Positions 28,733 to 39,949 of a stretch of DNA of 64,000 nucleotides are shown here, in pieces. Location of the stretch: positions 1,612,001 to 1,676,000 of the forward strand of contig NZ_CP076060.1 of the NCBI RefSeq assembly GCF_018729255.1, written 5' to 3'. The stretch comes from Cupriavidus sp. EM10 (GTDB lineage: Bacteria > Pseudomonadota > Gammaproteobacteria > Burkholderiales > Burkholderiaceae). The position numbers and the translations under genes were made by a program. Under the pieces are notes generated by a model. It was not told the origin of the DNA, did not search any database, and saw only the letters and a program-made list of their open reading frames with translations. The first letter of the stretch is position 1. Each line of letters starts with the position of its first letter.

Positions 28733-29515
28733 ATGCGAGCCATCGCCATCGCGCTGATCTGCGCGAGTAGCGTTTTTGCGGGTTGTGCATCCATTGTCAG
28801 CGGTACTAACCAGGTGGTTTCAGTCGAAACCCGCGACCATGACCGGCCGCAAGCCGGCGCAACCTGCAAGCTGACCAATAGCAAGGGCGTGTACTACGTC
28901 ACCACGCCAGGCACCGTCACCATCCATCGCGCCTACGGCGACATGAACGTCCGGTGCGACAAGGATGGGCAGGACCCGGGCCTGGCCACCGTGAAGTCCA
29001 CGACCAAGGCCATGGCCTTCGGCAACATCCTTATCGGTGGCGCGGTCGGGGTGGTGGTGGACACCACCTCGGGCGCGGCCTATGACTACCCCGAACTGAT
29101 CACGGTGCGCATGGGCACCAATTCGATCGTCAGCATTCCGACCACCGCCAATGGCATCGGGCATGTCGAAGTATCGTTGCCAGCGGCCACCGGTTATGCC
29201 GACGCGGCCAATGTCGACGCCGTTCCCTGTTTACGCGCCCGCAACGGCTACGCTACATACCGGGATCGCAAGGCGCCCAAGGCTTTCGTGCTGGCCGACG
29301 GCGGCCACTATGCGTTCTGGAGCAATCATCCCAATTCGATTGAAAAAGCCATGGCACGCTGCCGGGAAATGCGTTTCAGCAATTGCCGCCTCTACGCCTA
29401 TGACGACGTCGTGGTGTGGGAACGCAATTTCGCGCTGACGCCGGAAGATCCGCCCGAAGGTGATTACAGAAACCGGGCGCTGAGCCGCTCGGAAAATCAG
29501 CCATCCCCGCCATAA
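28733..29515 (+). CDS. Lipoprotein of unknown function
   Basis: 260 residues starting MRAIAIALICASSVFAGC, a clean lipobox. The N-terminal part, SIVSGTNQVVSVETRDHDRP with KLTNSKGVYYVTTPGTVTI, resembles small lipoproteins that occur beside surface systems. A Gly-rich hydrophobic strip (GNILIGGAVGVVVDTTSG) sits near residue 100. The C-terminal 100 residues carry three Cys. No known domain recognised. It ends at a strong bidirectional terminator shared with katG. Confidence 0.65.
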   Translation: MRAIAIALICASSVFAGCASIVSGTNQVVSVETRDHDRPQAGATCKLTNSKGVYYVTTPGTVTIHRAYGDMNVRCDKDGQDPGLATVKSTTKAMAFGNILIGGAVGVVVDTTSGAAYDYPELITVRMGTNSIVSIPTTANGIGHVEVSLPAATGYADAANVDAVPCLRARNGYATYRDRKAPKAFVLADGGHYAFWSNHPNSIEKAMARCREMRFSNCRLYAYDDVVVWERNFALTPEDPPEGDYRNRALSRSENQPSPP

Positions 29516-29520
29516 CGATA

Positions 29521-29551
29521 AAGGGCGCCGATTCTCTAAATCGGCGCCCTT
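29521..29551. terminator. Strong hairpin between convergent genes
   Basis: A perfect 13-bp stem (AAGGGCGCCGATT) with a 5-base loop separates the lipoprotein gene from katG. Confidence 0.8.
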
Positions 29552-29567
29552 CATACCCGGCGCTGAC

Positions 29568-31940
<2,373 letters not shown>

Positions 31941-32096
31941 TCAACAACATGTGAGCTTTGCAATCGACGCGATAGGGCGTCGCTATGGCGTGCGACCCAT
32001 CGCGATTGGGGTTAGCACCGACCATTTGCCGTGGTGCGTGACCTATAGTTCCGGTACCTCGGACCACTGCGGCGGCTGCGCCGGGAGGCTGCAATC

Positions 32097-32597
32097 ATGA
32101 CCATGGCGACGAAGCTGGCACGATGCCTGAGCAGGACGGAGAGCCGGTTCGAGACCGTGCGGCGCCCCGGCCGGGCTGGCTGGCCCGGGTGGCCCCCGAC
32201 CCTGGCCGACGGGGCCGCAATGCCGGCGCGCAGCATTCCCGCCGACCGGCTGGCCCGCACCGTACTGCTCGAGGACGACAAGGGCTACCTGGCTGCTGTC
32301 ATCCCGGCCAGCCACCACCTGAAACTGGCTGAACTACGAGAGCAGACGGGCCGCCAGCTGACCTATGCGCATGCCGATGGCGTGCGCGAGGTGTTCCGCG
32401 ACTGCGACCTGCAGGCGCTGCCGCCGGTCGGCACGGCCTACGGCACGCTGACGTGGATCGACGACAGCCTCCTATCCCACGAAGACGTCTACTTCGAGGC
32501 AGGCGACCGCGAAGCGCTGGTCCACATGAAAGTCGACGATTTCCTGCGACTGATGACAGACGCGCGGCGTGGGCATTTCGCACATCGGGTGATGTAG
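32097..32597 (+). CDS. YbaK/ProX-domain protein (aminoacyl-tRNA deacylase-like)
   Basis: 166 residues. After a short N-terminal extension it carries ARTVLLEDDKGYLAAVIPAS, ELREQTGRQLTYAHADGVRE and DLQALPPVGTAYG, the YbaK/EbsC fold that hydrolyses mischarged tRNAs. The family lysine is present (HHLKLAEL). A tail GDREALVHMKVDDFLRLM completes the fold. Exact aminoacyl-tRNA specificity cannot be told. Confidence 0.82.
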   Translation: MTMATKLARCLSRTESRFETVRRPGRAGWPGWPPTLADGAAMPARSIPADRLARTVLLEDDKGYLAAVIPASHHLKLAELREQTGRQLTYAHADGVREVFRDCDLQALPPVGTAYGTLTWIDDSLLSHEDVYFEAGDREALVHMKVDDFLRLMTDARRGHFAHRVM

Positions 32598-32929
32598 GTG
32601 CGGGCGGGGGCCGCCCGTTGCCTTCAGCGGATATGTTGCGTATAAGGCGCTCCATGCTGTGCCTTCACCGGCCTCACGTCTAAAAAAGAAACACAACCGC
32701 GCCTGCGTCACGTTGCGCGCGGGCGCGTCCCGATCCAACGATTTCCTCCGCGACGCCATCGATTCAAATTGGCAGATGCTGTGACGGCAAACAAATTAAA
32801 GGTTTGTTTGTGTTGAGACATTTAATTCACTAATGTCAAAAGTGTGAATTGACCCAGGTCAGCCACCGCCGTAACGTGCGCCGTTGATGCATTCCGATGT
32901 CGACCGGTCCACTGCCGGAGGGGGTAGCG
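32598..32929. promoter_or_regulatory. Autotransporter upstream region with two inverted repeats
   Basis: This gap is more AT-rich than its neighbours. It contains CAAACAAA (32788-32795) facing TTTGTTTG (32803-32810) across 7 bases, and AATTCAC (32824-32830) facing GTGAATT (32844-32850) across 13 bases. Both are positioned to control the autotransporter. Confidence 0.5.
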
Positions 32930-35900
32930 ATGATCCATTGGCTGACGTTGCGCGCGCGCTGGGCCTTGCCGCCCACCTGTTCTGTCGGCGCACTCACGCT
33001 TTGCTTCAACCTGCCGGTGTTTGCCCAGCAACTGGTCGTGAATAACACCACCGTGACCACTGCGGACCGGACCCTGACCAGCCGCAATCAGGCCGGGCGC
33101 GACAGCTCGGCCATCTATGTCACGGGGGCCAGCGCCAACCTGACTGGCACCAACCTCAACGCGACATCGACGGTGAACTCGGCGTCCGCGCTGGCGGCGC
33201 TGAGTGGCGGCACGGCCGAGCTGACGGGCGGCAGCCTGACCGTGCAGGGCGGAAGCGATACGTCCTACGCGGCATTGGCGCGTGACGCCGGCACGTCCGT
33301 CACGCTGAACAACGTCCGGGTGTCCAGCAACCTGTCGACCGCTGTCGTCGCCAACCTGGCAGGCAGCATCACGATGAAGGGCGGGGCGATCTCACTGACC
33401 CAGTCGTCCGGTACCGCCGTGGCCGTCGGCCTGTTTGCGCAGGGCAATTTGCGCGTCAGCGCGGACGGCACATCCATTACCACCACGGGCGCGAATCTGC
33501 GCGGCGCATCGTCGCAGAGTTCCTTCATGCAGTTGTCCAATCTCTCCATCAGCGTCAATGGCGTGCAGTCATTTGGCATCTATGCCGACCGCCTGAACGC
33601 CGGCGGGCCTGCGGGCGATGTGCTGACAGGGACCGGCCTCGTCGTCCGCACCGTGGGCAGCCAGTCGAACGGCGTGCGGGTGATTACCGGTGCATCGGCC
33701 ACATTTCGCGATCTCGATGTCGGCACCCAGGGCGACGATGCCACGGGCGTCCACGCCGGACTTGGCGCGACGGTGAACGTCACCGGCAAACTGGCCATCA
33801 CGACCACCGGCGCGCGTGCGTATGGCGCTTCCGCCAATGGCGTGCTGGACGGGGGCGGCCCGGCCGCGCTGAATATGGACGCGACGGGCACGATTGCCAC
33901 GTCCGGCCTCCAGGCGCACGGCATTCTGGCGCGCGCGGGCGGCGTGGCCACCGTCAACGGCGTAACCGTCACGACGCAAGGTGTCAATGCGGCCGCGCTT
34001 GCCGCACGCGAGTCGACGATGTCGGTCAACAACGCCACGCTTTCCAGCGCGCAGGGCGTCGGCGCGCTGGTGGTTGGCAACAGCAGTGTCTCGCTTGCCC
34101 GGAGCCAACTGACATCGTCTGGCCACGGCATCAGCGTGGCCGCCACGAGCGGCCTGATCAACGCCCCAGACCCCGAGATTCCCGATGGCAGTACGCAGCC
34201 CGTAACGCCCGGCGCCGTGGCGCCCGCCACGCGCAACACGGTGGTGGTGCAGGGTGGGCGCATCAACGCGGGCGGCGATCTGGTGCGCGTTGACAGCACC
34301 AATGCGGATATCACGCTGTCGAGCGGGTTGCAGGCCGCCACGGCCACGGGACGGCTGCTCAACGTGGTGTCGACGGGATCGGCCCGCAGCAACGTCAACC
34401 TGACGCTCGATGCCGTGACCCTGTCGGGCGATATCGTGGCCGACAGCAACAGCACGGTACAGGGCTATCTGAGAAACGGCACCGTGCTGACCGGCAAGAT
34501 CGACCCGGTCAGCCTGGACATCGACGGCACCAGCCGCTGGAACATGAGCGCCAATTCCCAGCTCGGCAACCTGAACATGGCGAGTGGCGCGCTGGTCCAG
34601 TTCCAGCCGCCCGTGGCGGGCGTCTTCAAGACGCTGATGGTGCAAGGGGCGCTGGCCGGCAATGGCACCATCGCGCTGAACACGGTGCTGGCCTCGGACG
34701 GCGCGGCGAGCGACAAGGTGGTGATCAGCGGCGGTACCGCCTCGGGCGCCACGGCCCTGCGTATTGCCAATGCCGGTGGCACCGGGGCGCTAACCACCGC
34801 CAACGGCATTCAGGTGGTGGATGCCGTCAGCGGTGGCACCACTGCTGCCGGGTCCTTCGTGCTGGACGGGCGCGCGGTGGCCGGGCCGTACGAATACCGG
34901 CTGTTTCGCGGGAGTACCGACGGATCGAATGCCGATGCCTGGTACCTGCGCTCGGAGCAGACGCCGGTGCCGCCGGTGCCGCCAACGCCTCCCGACCCGC
35001 CCCGGCCGCTGTACCGGCCCGAGATCGCTGCCTATCTGGCCAACCAGCATCTGGCCGGAGAGATGTTCGTACACAGCCTGCACGACCGGCTGGGCGAGCC
35101 GCAGTATCTGGAAGGCCAGGGCTTCAATGCGGGACAGGACAAGCCCCGCTCCGGCTGGCTGCGCGTGGTGGGCAACTGGCAGGGCAGCAAGAGCGCGGAT
35201 GGCGTGTTCAAGGCCAGCACCAACTCCTTCCTGCTGCACGGCGGCGCGGAACTGGCCAAATGGCAGGTATTCGGGGGTGCCGACCGCGCGCATGCCGGGT
35301 TGATGGGTAGCTACGGCTATGCCAACACCAACGCGACGGCGCAGGGCAATCCGTTCACGGCAAAGGGGACGGTGGAAGGGTGGAGCGCAGGCGCCTACGG
35401 CACGTGGTACCAGAACGACGAACGCAAGCTCGGCGCATATGTGGATACGTGGTTCCAGTACGGCTGGTTTACCAACCATGTCGATGGCCAGTACTTGCCT
35501 TCGGTTCGCTACAACGCGCAGGGCTGGGCGGTGTCCGGCGAGACCGGCTACGCGGTGCCGATGCGCAACGACTGGGTGGCCGAGCCACAGGGGCAGGTGA
35601 TCTACGTGGGCTACAACGAGTCCGATATCACGGAGCCCAACGGTACCCGTGTCACGGGAGCAAATTCGCATGGCTGGATCACGCGCCTTGGCGCACGCTT
35701 TCATCGCACGTTCCTGCGCCAGGACGATCGCAAGCTCCAGCCGTACGTCACGCTGAACTGGTGGCACACCAGCGTCAGCAGCAACATCTCGTTCAATGAC
35801 CTGCCGCTGGGCAGCATGTACCCGCAGAACCGCTACGAGCTGAAGCTCGGGCTGAATGCCGACCTGGGCAAGCGCTGGACCGGCTGGACCAACGTGTCTG

Positions 35901-35965
35901 GCGCGTGGGGCGCGCAGAGCTTCTACCAATATGCCGTGCGTGCCGGGATCAAGTACGCATGGTAA
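32930..35965 (+). CDS. Type V autotransporter (pertactin-like passenger)
   Basis: Start at MIHWLTLRARW (32930), 6 bases behind GGAGGGGG, chosen over 32897. 1011 residues. Signal peptide ends PVFAQQ. Residues 35-700 form a Gly/Thr/Ser/Asn-rich beta-helix passenger with many short imperfect repeats (such as TTGANLRGASS and ATVNGVTVTTQGVNAAALAA). A proline linker (PVPPVPPTPPDPPRP) precedes the transporter domain, which starts RPEIAAYLANQHLAGEMFVH and ends in the expected YQYAVRAGIKYAW. It should place an adhesin-like passenger on the cell surface. Confidence 0.92.
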   Translation: MIHWLTLRARWALPPTCSVGALTLCFNLPVFAQQLVVNNTTVTTADRTLTSRNQAGRDSSAIYVTGASANLTGTNLNATSTVNSASALAALSGGTAELTGGSLTVQGGSDTSYAALARDAGTSVTLNNVRVSSNLSTAVVANLAGSITMKGGAISLTQSSGTAVAVGLFAQGNLRVSADGTSITTTGANLRGASSQSSFMQLSNLSISVNGVQSFGIYADRLNAGGPAGDVLTGTGLVVRTVGSQSNGVRVITGASATFRDLDVGTQGDDATGVHAGLGATVNVTGKLAITTTGARAYGASANGVLDGGGPAALNMDATGTIATSGLQAHGILARAGGVATVNGVTVTTQGVNAAALAARESTMSVNNATLSSAQGVGALVVGNSSVSLARSQLTSSGHGISVAATSGLINAPDPEIPDGSTQPVTPGAVAPATRNTVVVQGGRINAGGDLVRVDSTNADITLSSGLQAATATGRLLNVVSTGSARSNVNLTLDAVTLSGDIVADSNSTVQGYLRNGTVLTGKIDPVSLDIDGTSRWNMSANSQLGNLNMASGALVQFQPPVAGVFKTLMVQGALAGNGTIALNTVLASDGAASDKVVISGGTASGATALRIANAGGTGALTTANGIQVVDAVSGGTTAAGSFVLDGRAVAGPYEYRLFRGSTDGSNADAWYLRSEQTPVPPVPPTPPDPPRPLYRPEIAAYLANQHLAGEMFVHSLHDRLGEPQYLEGQGFNAGQDKPRSGWLRVVGNWQGSKSADGVFKASTNSFLLHGGAELAKWQVFGGADRAHAGLMGSYGYANTNATAQGNPFTAKGTVEGWSAGAYGTWYQNDERKLGAYVDTWFQYGWFTNHVDGQYLPSVRYNAQGWAVSGETGYAVPMRNDWVAEPQGQVIYVGYNESDITEPNGTRVTGANSHGWITRLGARFHRTFLRQDDRKLQPYVTLNWWHTSVSSNISFNDLPLGSMYPQNRYELKLGLNADLGKRWTGWTNVSGAWGAQSFYQYAVRAGIKYAW

Positions 35966-36012
35966 GGATGCAGCGTCCTGAAGCTCCGGGTTCCCAATCT
36001 TGCGGCGGCTTT

Positions 36013-36444
36013 CTAGATCATCTTTTTCATCGACGGCGCGGAGTGAAGCGCATAGTTTCGGCTCTCATAGAACGAAACCGCTTCTGGTCTCGCATCGAGA
36101 AATATGGCATTCATGTCGCGTACACGTGCGTCGGCTTCGGCGTAGTTCATCAGGGCGTGACCTGCACCGCTTCCTCGCGCTTCCGACAACACCACCAGAT
36201 CATCGATGTGCAGATATGCCCCGCGAGCTAACGTGTGGACTGGCCGCATTCCCATGACGCCTATAATTTCGCCGTCCTTGAACGCCCCGACCAACTCGTA
36301 CCCGGAATACGATTGTCGGCAGGTTCGTCTGAGAAACTCGGCTTCGTCAAGCGCGCGCAATTGAGCGATAACCGGGAAGGCTTGCGGCCATTCGGCTGGT
36401 GAAAGCCGTCGTACGTTTATAGCGGCGCAGCGACTCGTGTTCAT
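36013..36444 (-). CDS. GNAT-family acetyltransferase
   Basis: Start set at MNTSRCAAINVRRL (36444). 143 residues. The CoA-binding pattern is LVVLSEARGSGAGHALMNYA (R-G-S-G-A-G), preceded by YLHIDDL. The end IFLDARPEAVSFYESRNYAL is the usual GNAT strand-helix with FYE. Substrate unknown. It lies convergent to the autotransporter and close to the prophage left end. Confidence 0.82.
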   Translation of the reverse strand: MNTSRCAAINVRRLSPAEWPQAFPVIAQLRALDEAEFLRRTCRQSYSGYELVGAFKDGEIIGVMGMRPVHTLARGAYLHIDDLVVLSEARGSGAGHALMNYAEADARVRDMNAIFLDARPEAVSFYESRNYALHSAPSMKKMI

Positions 36445-36549
36445 GGACCATTTGAGTTTTGAGTGGAGTCGAAATTCTTGCACATAGCCGATAGTTTGCG
36501 CTCCCGGCCATGTTCGGTCCTGAACGGGGCGAGGCCGCTATGCGTCGTA

Positions 36550-36589
36550 GGACATTCTGATCTGGCTGGAAGCGGACATTCTGGTTTGG
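36550..36589 (+). repeat. Two-copy 16-base motif outside the prophage left end
   Basis: GGACATTCTGATCTGG (36550) and GGACATTCTGGTTTGG (36574) are 14/16 identical and 24 bases apart. No transposase is near. Confidence 0.45.
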
Positions 36590-36603
36590 CCCTTACAACC
36601 TGT

Positions 36604-36631
36604 CGTGCGCATAATCTATCAACTGTTTAGC
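36604..36631 (+). repeat. Left attachment site (dif-like, attL)
   Basis: XerC arm CGTGCGCATAA, centre TCTATC, then a weak XerD-like arm AACTGTTTAGC. The XerC arm matches the E. coli dif arm (GGTGCGCATAA) in 10 of 11 positions. The centre is identical to that of the right site at 43795-43822. Confidence 0.85.
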
Positions 36632-36635
36632 GCAT

Positions 36636-36678
36636 AAAAAAGACCCGGAGAGCCGCATCAGCAAAGGCTTTCCGGGTC
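36636..36678 (-). terminator. Intrinsic terminator at the prophage left end
   Basis: GACCCGGA (36642) pairs with TCCGGGTC (36671) with an inner AGCC/GGCT extension. Six A on its left become a U run on the minus strand, so it stops leftward phage transcription just inside attL. Confidence 0.8.
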
Positions 36679-36723
36679 GATTAGGATAGTGGACAAAACG
36701 TACAACAGCAGTCCACAGGGTCC

Positions 36724-36924
36724 ATGTCAATTCGCACAGCAGCACGCCACGTTTTTCCCTCAGAATTCGCAGCAGCTACCGCAGGTTTCCCAGAAGAAGT
36801 TATAGCACATTGGACGGGTAGACACGTCCGAACAATTCGGCGTTGGCAAGCTGGCCAGCGACCCGTGCCACGATGGGCCTACGACCTCGTTTTATTCCGC
36901 ACCCGCCAACTTGAGCTATTCTGA
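36724..36924 (+). CDS. Small phage HTH protein
   Basis: 66 residues. EEVIAHWTGRHVRTIRRWQA looks like a helix-turn-helix, followed by GQRPVPRWAYDLVLFRTRQL. Small proteins of this kind occur in Xanthomonas and Ralstonia inoviruses as putative regulators. It runs opposite to the structural genes and lies beside the left attachment site. Confidence 0.6.
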   Translation: MSIRTAARHVFPSEFAAATAGFPEEVIAHWTGRHVRTIRRWQAGQRPVPRWAYDLVLFRTRQLELF

Positions 36925-36950
36925 CGCCCGCCAACAAACCGGGATGCAGA

Positions 36951-37160
36951 ATGGGGATCTACGACCGCGATTGGTGGAGGGAGCGCTATAACCAGCGCAC
37001 CAACCACGACGAGAAGAAAGACGCCGAATGGCGTCAGCCAGTGCCAAAGGCCGAACGCCGAAGCACGAGCCTACGCCCGTCACCAGTTGGCGCCATCCTC
37101 GTATGGCTGGCCCTATTCCTGGCCGTTTTCATCGGCGTCAAATCGATTCTTCGAATGTAG
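36951..37160 (+). CDS. Small phage membrane protein
   Basis: 69 residues: a charged N-terminus (YDRDWWRERYNQ), then one membrane helix (GAILVWLALFLAVFIGV) near the C-terminus. 26 bases after the HTH gene and likely co-transcribed. Its end overlaps the end of the convergent rep gene by 23 bases. Function unknown. Confidence 0.5.
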   Translation: MGIYDRDWWRERYNQRTNHDEKKDAEWRQPVPKAERRSTSLRPSPVGAILVWLALFLAVFIGVKSILRM

Positions 37161-38001
37161 GCATGACAGGACCACAGAAACGTGGTCCTGTAGCGAGCCA
37201 GAATGAACCATTCTTCGCACTGATGTGGGCAACCAAGTCATCGAGCCCCGCAACGCCTTCCAGATAGCTCAGAACCGGTTTTAGCGCCTCGTACATCGAC
37301 TCATAGCCGATGGACGTGCCCCATGTCGCCTTTTCCGGCACGACGATACCGCGCGACGTCCAGTAGCGCTTCGAATTCAATTCGTGCTCGCTGACATCCT
37401 TGCTGATGTACTTCGAAATATAGGCAGCGAGGCGGTGGCCTTCCCACTGCTTGCCGTTGTTCCGCTTCGAATCTGAACGCCCCGGGTTGCGAATATGGCA
37501 ATAGCCGTTGCCCTTGCCACCAAGAACACGATTCCAGACCGCGATAGCGAGGCGCAGAGCCGTTTTTCCATGCACGGCGATATGCAGATGCCATGCGCCC
37601 CGTTTTTGGCGCTCAGGAACGGCCACGTATTCGAATTCACGATGCTTGCGCATGCCACGCCGGAAAGCGTCAAAGAGCGCAGCGAACTTGTCCAGATCGG
37701 TAATGCATTCGCGGGTCGACAGCGTCAGCATGCGGTCAGCGCAGATGGACTTGCAACGCAGCCTGATCGACTGAACAGAACGACGCGCCGACCGTTCCTG
37801 ATTCGTTTCCTTGTGTTCTGACTCGCCCCGCGCCGCAACCTTGTTGCCTTCGGCGAGCCACAGATCACGCTTTCGCCATGCCGTTGTCGGGAAGCCCGAA
37901 ATCTCGACCTGGCCCCCTTGCATGTGTCGCACCCGAACGGCGAGCCCTTCACGATAAACCTCGCCAGCCTGCCAATCATGACCTACCATAGCGTTGTCCA
38001 T
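37138..38001 (-). CDS. Rolling-circle replication initiator (HUH type)
   Basis: 287 residues. The metal-binding HUH motif is WHLHIAVHGK (about residue 150). The catalytic tyrosine helix is AAYISKYISKDV (about residue 205), the Y-x3-Y form also found in inovirus and microvirus initiators. The N-terminal half has SLRLRCKSICADRMLTL-type strands. It should nick the double-stranded replicative form at the plus origin. It lies downstream of zot by 169 bases that contain strong hairpins. Confidence 0.82.
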   Translation of the reverse strand: MDNAMVGHDWQAGEVYREGLAVRVRHMQGGQVEISGFPTTAWRKRDLWLAEGNKVAARGESEHKETNQERSARRSVQSIRLRCKSICADRMLTLSTRECITDLDKFAALFDAFRRGMRKHREFEYVAVPERQKRGAWHLHIAVHGKTALRLAIAVWNRVLGGKGNGYCHIRNPGRSDSKRNNGKQWEGHRLAAYISKYISKDVSEHELNSKRYWTSRGIVVPEKATWGTSIGYESMYEALKPVLSYLEGVAGLDDLVAHISAKNGSFWLATGPRFCGPVMPTFEESI

Positions 38002-38170
38002 AGAGATTCCCTATCAAAGTTGATTTGTGGACCGCGCCCGGAACAGTTGCCGCTGTTGCCGGGTTTTTCTTTGGGCCTTGTCCTAGGCCGCGTGCTGCTG
38101 TTCCGTTAAGTGTTCCTGATACAAGTAAGCGCGGCCGCCGCGCCGGGCGCCGGCCTGCGGCCGGCACCCG
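38002..38170. promoter_or_regulatory. Hairpin-rich region between zot and rep
   Basis: One hairpin (38037-38063) has CCCGG and AACAG arms with a single bulge and is followed by five T on the plus strand. A second (38149-38165) has a 7-bp GC stem, GCCGGCC with loop TGC. They could be a terminator and an origin element. The assignment is inferred. Confidence 0.45.
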
Positions 38171-39246
38171 TCACGCCGGTCCACGCTTGAGGCTCCGCCG
38201 AACGATTGCGATCTGATCTTTGACGGAAGGAAGGGAAGGGCGCACAGGGCCACCAGCAGCCACGACACGCGCCCGCACGCGATTCGTTTGCACCTGTTGA
38301 CGTGCAAGCACCTCGAATAGCTTCTGACGCTTCTGCGGGCTCAGCTCGCGGGCATACACCGCCGCGACCATCGCCCGATCTTTCACAGACCATGAGCCAA
38401 CCGAGGGCTGGGCAAACTTCCGGCACCAATTGACCACCCGCCAGCCGATGGGCACGACCGGAGGATGCTTATAGCCTTCGAGGTGCCAATGCGAGAGGTA
38501 GCAGAACGTGCCATGCGGATAGAACTCTTGAAACACCTGCGTGGTGTCGTACGCCTTGTGAATGTTCCCGCCGCGGAACACCCAGCGGTCAGCCACCATC
38601 CCGAGGGATCGCATCCGAGGCGCATCACGCCGATATGGAAACGTGGGAACTGCCCTTGAAACTGGCCAGCAGTGATCAGCCGCGTTAGCGCCGACACGCC
38701 GGGAATCTTGATCTTGTCCAGGCGATGGAACCGGACGCAGTACTCGATAAACGATTCCCGCAGTTGCTTGTCGACCTGCGTAATGTTTTGCATCAGATAG
38801 AACACGTCCCAGCCGAATTTGCGGCCATGCGCGAGCCAGTCAAGCACCGGAGCACGCGACGGATCCTGAAACGAGCGCGAATTCAGCCACGTGCCCATCT
38901 CGTCAAGCACCAACAGGCCGTTGTCATTTTCATCGAAGCCGTCAGCGATCACCGGATCGGTTGTGCCGATGCACTGTCCATACGTGACGCTCTTCGGGTT
39001 CTTGTCCACGATCGGTTCGAACTTGATGTTCGGGTTGCCAGAGCCGAGCGAGAACAAGTCATTGGCCGTCGGCTTGTCCCTAAGCCGAATGACATATGCC
39101 CGCGAGTGAGCGGGCATCAGGTGTTCCATATGGATATTCAGATTGGTCGCGACACGTTTGCCAGCACGCAACCGAGCCTGAATCTGTCGTACGGCGCCGG
39201 AGCTTTTGCCGGTGCCTTTCTTCCCGGTCAGCGCATAGTCACTCAT
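38171..39246 (-). CDS. zot: Zot-like phage assembly ATPase (pI), split by one probable missing base
   Basis: Start MSDYALTGKKGTGKSSGAVR (39246). Walker A is TGKKGTGKSS (about residue 7) and Walker B is NGLLVLDEMGTWL (about residue 104). The frame changes after VMRLG; one base added at CC 38615-38616 joins it to MRSLGMVADRWVFRGGN and gives 358 residues. The C-terminal part has a putative membrane-proximal stretch and a basic tail. pI/Zot powers virion extrusion through the inner membrane. The ATG overlaps the preceding stop (ATGA). Confidence 0.85.
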
Positions 39247-39359
39247 TGCAGAGCCTTCCGCGCCATCAGGTATTTGCCGACACGGATCATCAGCAGACCG
39301 ACCGCGCCTAGCACCACACCCGCACCGACCACCACGCCACAAACAAATTCCGCAGCCAT
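39243..39359 (-). CDS. Tiny phage membrane protein (38 residues)
   Basis: MAAEFVCGVVVGAGVVLGAV then a single basic tail (RVGKYLMARKALQ). One membrane helix. Its ATG overlaps the stop of the 79-residue gene (TGATG) and its stop overlaps the zot start (ATGA). Both couplings argue that it is translated. Confidence 0.6.
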   Translation of the reverse strand: MAAEFVCGVVVGAGVVLGAVGLLMIRVGKYLMARKALQ

Positions 39360-39598
39360 CATTCCCCCTTAGAGAACGTCAGCAGAGCGCCGACGAAGAT
39401 CAACAGCAGCCCAACGAGCAACAGACTCCCGCCGAGCGTTTGGTACGAGACGCACCACGATGTGCCGGTCTGTTGATCGATCATGAACAGCCCGCGATTC
39501 ACGCGGCATGCCTGGGCGGCCTTCAGCAAGTAATCCGCGAGCAGCACACACACAGCAGCGAGCACAGCAACGCGAATGGCGATCTTTCCTCTTTCCAT
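39359..39598 (-). CDS. Small phage membrane protein (79 residues)
   Basis: Two membrane helices, IAIRVAVLAAVCVLLADYLL and GGSLLLVGLLLIFVGALLTF, with a short loop holding two Cys. 10 bases after the pVI-like gene. Probably a minor virion or assembly component. Confidence 0.6.
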   Translation of the reverse strand: MERGKIAIRVAVLAAVCVLLADYLLKAAQACRVNRGLFMIDQQTGTSWCVSYQTLGGSLLLVGLLLIFVGALLTFSKGE

Positions 39599-39608
39599 TT
39601 TTGACCCC

Positions 39609-39947
39609 TCACACCATCTTGATCAGTTGATCGAGAATCTTTTTCTTCCACACGTACAACGATGCGCCGGTGGCCACCGCGAGCCAGCACGAAATAGAGA
39701 TCATCGTGACGCCGTTGAACACAAGCCCCCAGCCCATTTTGAAGAACGGGCCGAGCGTGCTACCCAACGGGGCCGAAGGCACGCACGAATTGATGCACGT
39801 CATCACCAGCGAGTAGGTAGCGAACAGCAGCCCGAGCGTGATAGCCACGATGGCAAGAACCCACGCCTTTTTGATGTCGAAAAATTTCAGGAAGACTTTG
39901 ACCAGAAAGTCAAAGAGCATCAGCAGCAGACCGGAGAGGATTGGCAT
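39609..39947 (-). CDS. Minor coat protein, pVI-like
   Basis: Start at MPILSGLLLMLFDFLVKVFL (39947). 112 residues with three membrane helices (the second AWVLAIVAITLGLLFATYSL, the third TMISISCWLAVATGASLYVW) and a Lys-rich end. This size, layout and position between the attachment protein and the pI/Zot ATPase match gene VI of filamentous phages. It follows the attachment gene by 2 bases. Confidence 0.7.
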   Translation of the reverse strand: MPILSGLLLMLFDFLVKVFLKFFDIKKAWVLAIVAITLGLLFATYSLVMTCINSCVPSAPLGSTLGPFFKMGWGLVFNGVTMISISCWLAVATGASLYVWKKKILDQLIKMV

Positions 39948-39949
39948 CG

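Noticed and set aside
36550..36589. Possible end of an insertion sequence
   Set aside because: The two GGACATTCTG motifs are in direct orientation, with no transposase, inverted ends or target duplication nearby.
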